A stretch of 30,793 nt of DNA from Dissophora ornata (Eukaryota; Mortierellomycota; Mortierellomycetes; Mortierellales; Mortierellaceae), in contig MU616942.1 of NCBI GenBank assembly GCA_025201705.1, positions 1-30,793 on the forward strand. The letters run 5' to 3'. Of this stretch, positions 29,231-30,793 are shown piece by piece. The position numbers and the translations under genes are program-made. Position 1 is the stretch's first letter. The number at the start of each line of letters is the position of its first letter. Below the pieces are notes generated by a model that ran no database searches, was not told the origin of the DNA, and saw only the letters and a list, made by a program, of their open reading frames with translations.

Positions 29231-30169
29231 ATGTCCTCGATCCTCAAGCTCGCCTGGGCTGTCCTTGCCCTGACCTGCACGATCCAAGCCATTCCTGTGC
29301 GGCGCCACTGCACTGAAAGCGAGTGCAGCCAGTCCGTCGGCTCCAGCAATGTCAACCTCGGATCCACCACCAACATCGTCCCCGTGACGCAGGTCACGCC
29401 CATCACCCGCTTTCAGCCCATCATCCAGTCATACGCACCCATCGTCGAGTCCGAGGCAAGCTGCGAGCAGTCTCCTGCAGGTCTGGTTTTCGCGGGACCG
29501 TTGCATCACGGATACATGCTCCCCAGCATGGGCCCTGCCTTCGAACCGATGTGGGGTAGTGATCGCTTCCGTTACAACGTGGATCTGATCGACCGCCTCA
29601 GCCGTCTCCGATTCCTGCGCCGGATGGAGTATCTCCGCTCTAATCCTGCCATCATCAACAACAGCGGCATTATCAACCGCGTTGAAAAGAGACATGTCGC
29701 CCCTGAATGCGTTCCATCCGCCACGGAGACCTGCGAGCAGAGCTTGGCGACTAGCACGACTGATATGGGTTCTGTCGTCAAGGCAATTCCCTCGACTGTT
29801 GTCCTGCCCTCAACCGTCTACCAGGGCCACGTCAAAGCCAAGGAGGCCCAAGTCTACGCGGCTGCTGCCCAGCACACAGACCTGAAGCAATCCGACGTCA
29901 ACCTGGGCTCCAACGTGTACATCCAACCAGCGACCAAGGTCATCCCCAAGACAACATATCAACCCTCTGTGGACCAAAAGGCTACTGTGGTCGAAATGGC
30001 CGCGCCCGAGAACGAGAGTCTTGCCCGGTCCTCGGTGTCATTGGGATCGACGGTGACGATTCGGCCCGTGACGACCATCGAGCCCTTGACGATCTACCAG
30101 CCTGAAATCAAGAGTCTGCCCTTTATCATCCACGATGAGACCGGGTGCGAGACTGAGATCGTCCCATAA
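29231..30169 (+). CDS. secreted protein with four internal repeats and Kex2-like site
   Basis: Probable extracellular or cell-wall protein; family not recognised. Single exon, 312 aa. The signal peptide is residues 1-20, with cleavage likely after IQA, before IPVRR. Four imperfect repeats of about 35 residues lie at 39-74, 176-210, 221-256 and 267-302. Their consensus is S-x-V-x-L-G-S-x-x-x-I-x-P-x-T-x-x-x-P-x-T-x-Y-Q-P. The alternation of beta-branched residues and Pro suggests repeated beta hairpins. Between repeats 1 and 2 lies a different segment: Gly/Met/Pro-rich, then an Arg/Leu-rich helix (DLIDRLSRLRFLRRMEYLR), ending VEKR, a good Kex2-type dibasic site at 151-154. Cleavage there would split the chain into a one-repeat and a three-repeat part. 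Few cysteines occur, two in a repeated C-E-Q-S context. No GPI tail or transmembrane helix follows. C-ending codons predominate, suggesting strong expression. Confidence 0.85.
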   Translation: MSSILKLAWAVLALTCTIQAIPVRRHCTESECSQSVGSSNVNLGSTTNIVPVTQVTPITRFQPIIQSYAPIVESEASCEQSPAGLVFAGPLHHGYMLPSMGPAFEPMWGSDRFRYNVDLIDRLSRLRFLRRMEYLRSNPAIINNSGIINRVEKRHVAPECVPSATETCEQSLATSTTDMGSVVKAIPSTVVLPSTVYQGHVKAKEAQVYAAAAQHTDLKQSDVNLGSNVYIQPATKVIPKTTYQPSVDQKATVVEMAAPENESLARSSVSLGSTVTIRPVTTIEPLTIYQPEIKSLPFIIHDETGCETEIVP

Positions 30170-30344
30170 GAGGAGGTCAACTTCAACTCTTGCTAAGGAT
30201 CCATTGGGTCTCCACCCTTTTGTCGAGCTGGAGACAGGGCACACGAGTAGCATTGATATTGAATAAGAGAGGAGATGAAAAATATCAATAGGGCAAATTC
30301 GTGTGAACAGACAGAGAGACCTTAGCACCGAAGAACTGACATGG

Positions 30345-30350
30345 AATAAA
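30345..30350 (+). terminator. poly(A) signal of secreted-protein gene
   Basis: AATAAA followed by an A-rich stretch, about 175 nt after the TAA. Confidence 0.5.
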
Positions 30351-30763
30351 CGAAAAAAAATAAGATAACGCGTGTGTGTTTTGGACAGACAAAGAAAAAT
30401 GGTGTGTGTCCTCTACTATCACAAACAGTCCAATCTACACTTGTTTTGCACAAGCCAGTTTCTTTTCGATTATCAAAACGTGGAAAAAAGCAGGCTCGCA
30501 AAAATCGCTGCTCAAAAAAAAAAAAAAAAAGAGTGAAGGCCCTTGTTCCCGAGGGTTTCTTTCTTGCTGGCGTGTATCTCAGTAAAACCGAATCTCATTC
30601 AAAAGCCAAAGGCTGGACATCGTTTTCTAATTGTCCCTTTTTTTTTTTTACTGCTGTTCAATGGGCGAGCCGGTGGTCATCTGTTTTGAGGACATGTGTG
30701 GATGTAGAGGCAGTGCATTGGGATAGCATCGCTGTGTCTCTGTGGCGGTGACGGATCACCAAA

Positions 30764-30793
30764 AATAAACAAACAAACCAACGAACGAACGAA
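30764..30793 (+). repeat. tetranucleotide repeat (AAAC to AACG) at window edge
   Basis: Units of aaac change to aacc and aacg; the repeat runs into the window edge, so its full length is unknown. Confidence 0.75.

Larger units (their letters stand above)
30170..30793. other. 3' UTR and downstream spacer
   Basis: No gene seen. AATAAA at 30345-30350 lies about 175 nt after the stop of the secreted-protein gene. A poly(A) run lies near 30516-30530, and the window ends in an AAAC/AACG-type tetranucleotide repeat (about 30764-30793). Confidence 0.6.

Overview
This window looks like nuclear DNA of an early-diverging filamentous fungus, most likely Mortierella-like (Mucoromycota). That placement is inferred from gene content, not from a marker gene. 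The evidence is: eukaryotic genes with many spliceosomal introns (mostly about 85-140 nt, GT-AG, one GC-AG); AATAAA poly(A) signals; fungal RNA-machinery and transcription proteins (CUE3/ASCC2, TAF13); long polyglutamine tracts; many poly(A/T) and trinucleotide runs between genes; and an animal/plant-type base-exchange phosphatidylserine synthase, which Dikarya lack. I see no rRNA, tRNA, CRISPR array, intact transposon or prokaryotic-style operon.

Layout, left to right. 1-961 is low-complexity DNA. 962-2068 (-) is a four-finger C2H2 transcription factor with a polyQ/His-rich tail. 2069-6504 is a 4.4 kb gene-poor stretch rich in simple repeats, with a 36-bp near-perfect palindrome at 6228-6263. 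Three minus-strand housekeeping genes follow in tandem: an 8-exon phosphatidylserine synthase (6505-8660), a 10-exon NCLX-type Ca2+/cation exchanger (9014-12543) and a 5-exon CUE3/ASCC2 homologue (12993-15963). CUE3 shares a 287-bp divergent promoter with TAF13 (16251-16975, +). TAF13 converges on an unrecognised 447-aa gene (17239-18634, -), which is followed by a divergent 1.1 kb spacer and a polyQ/coiled-coil gene (19734-21583, +).

21584-23022 is gene-poor and contains a strong polypyrimidine tract. At 23023-23848 (-) I reconstruct a 199-aa gene of five small exons. Its frame is broken by three 40-47-nt introns, so no single long reading frame shows it. Divergent from it is a MYND zinc-finger protein (24539-26722, +), which converges on a disordered 487-aa protein (27049-28512, -). 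The last gene is a secreted protein with four internal repeats and a Kex2-like site (29231-30169, +).

The genes do not form one pathway. Two membrane genes concern lipid and ion homeostasis (PS synthesis, Ca2+ exchange), one concerns stalled-ribosome rescue (CUE3) and one basal transcription (TAF13). All spliced models were joined by hand from splice sites and phase; every one given here closes in frame from ATG to stop. I found no convincing multi-gene novel system. The most original items are the micro-intron gene and the repeat-containing secreted protein, with the fungal base-exchange PS synthase worth placing phylogenetically.
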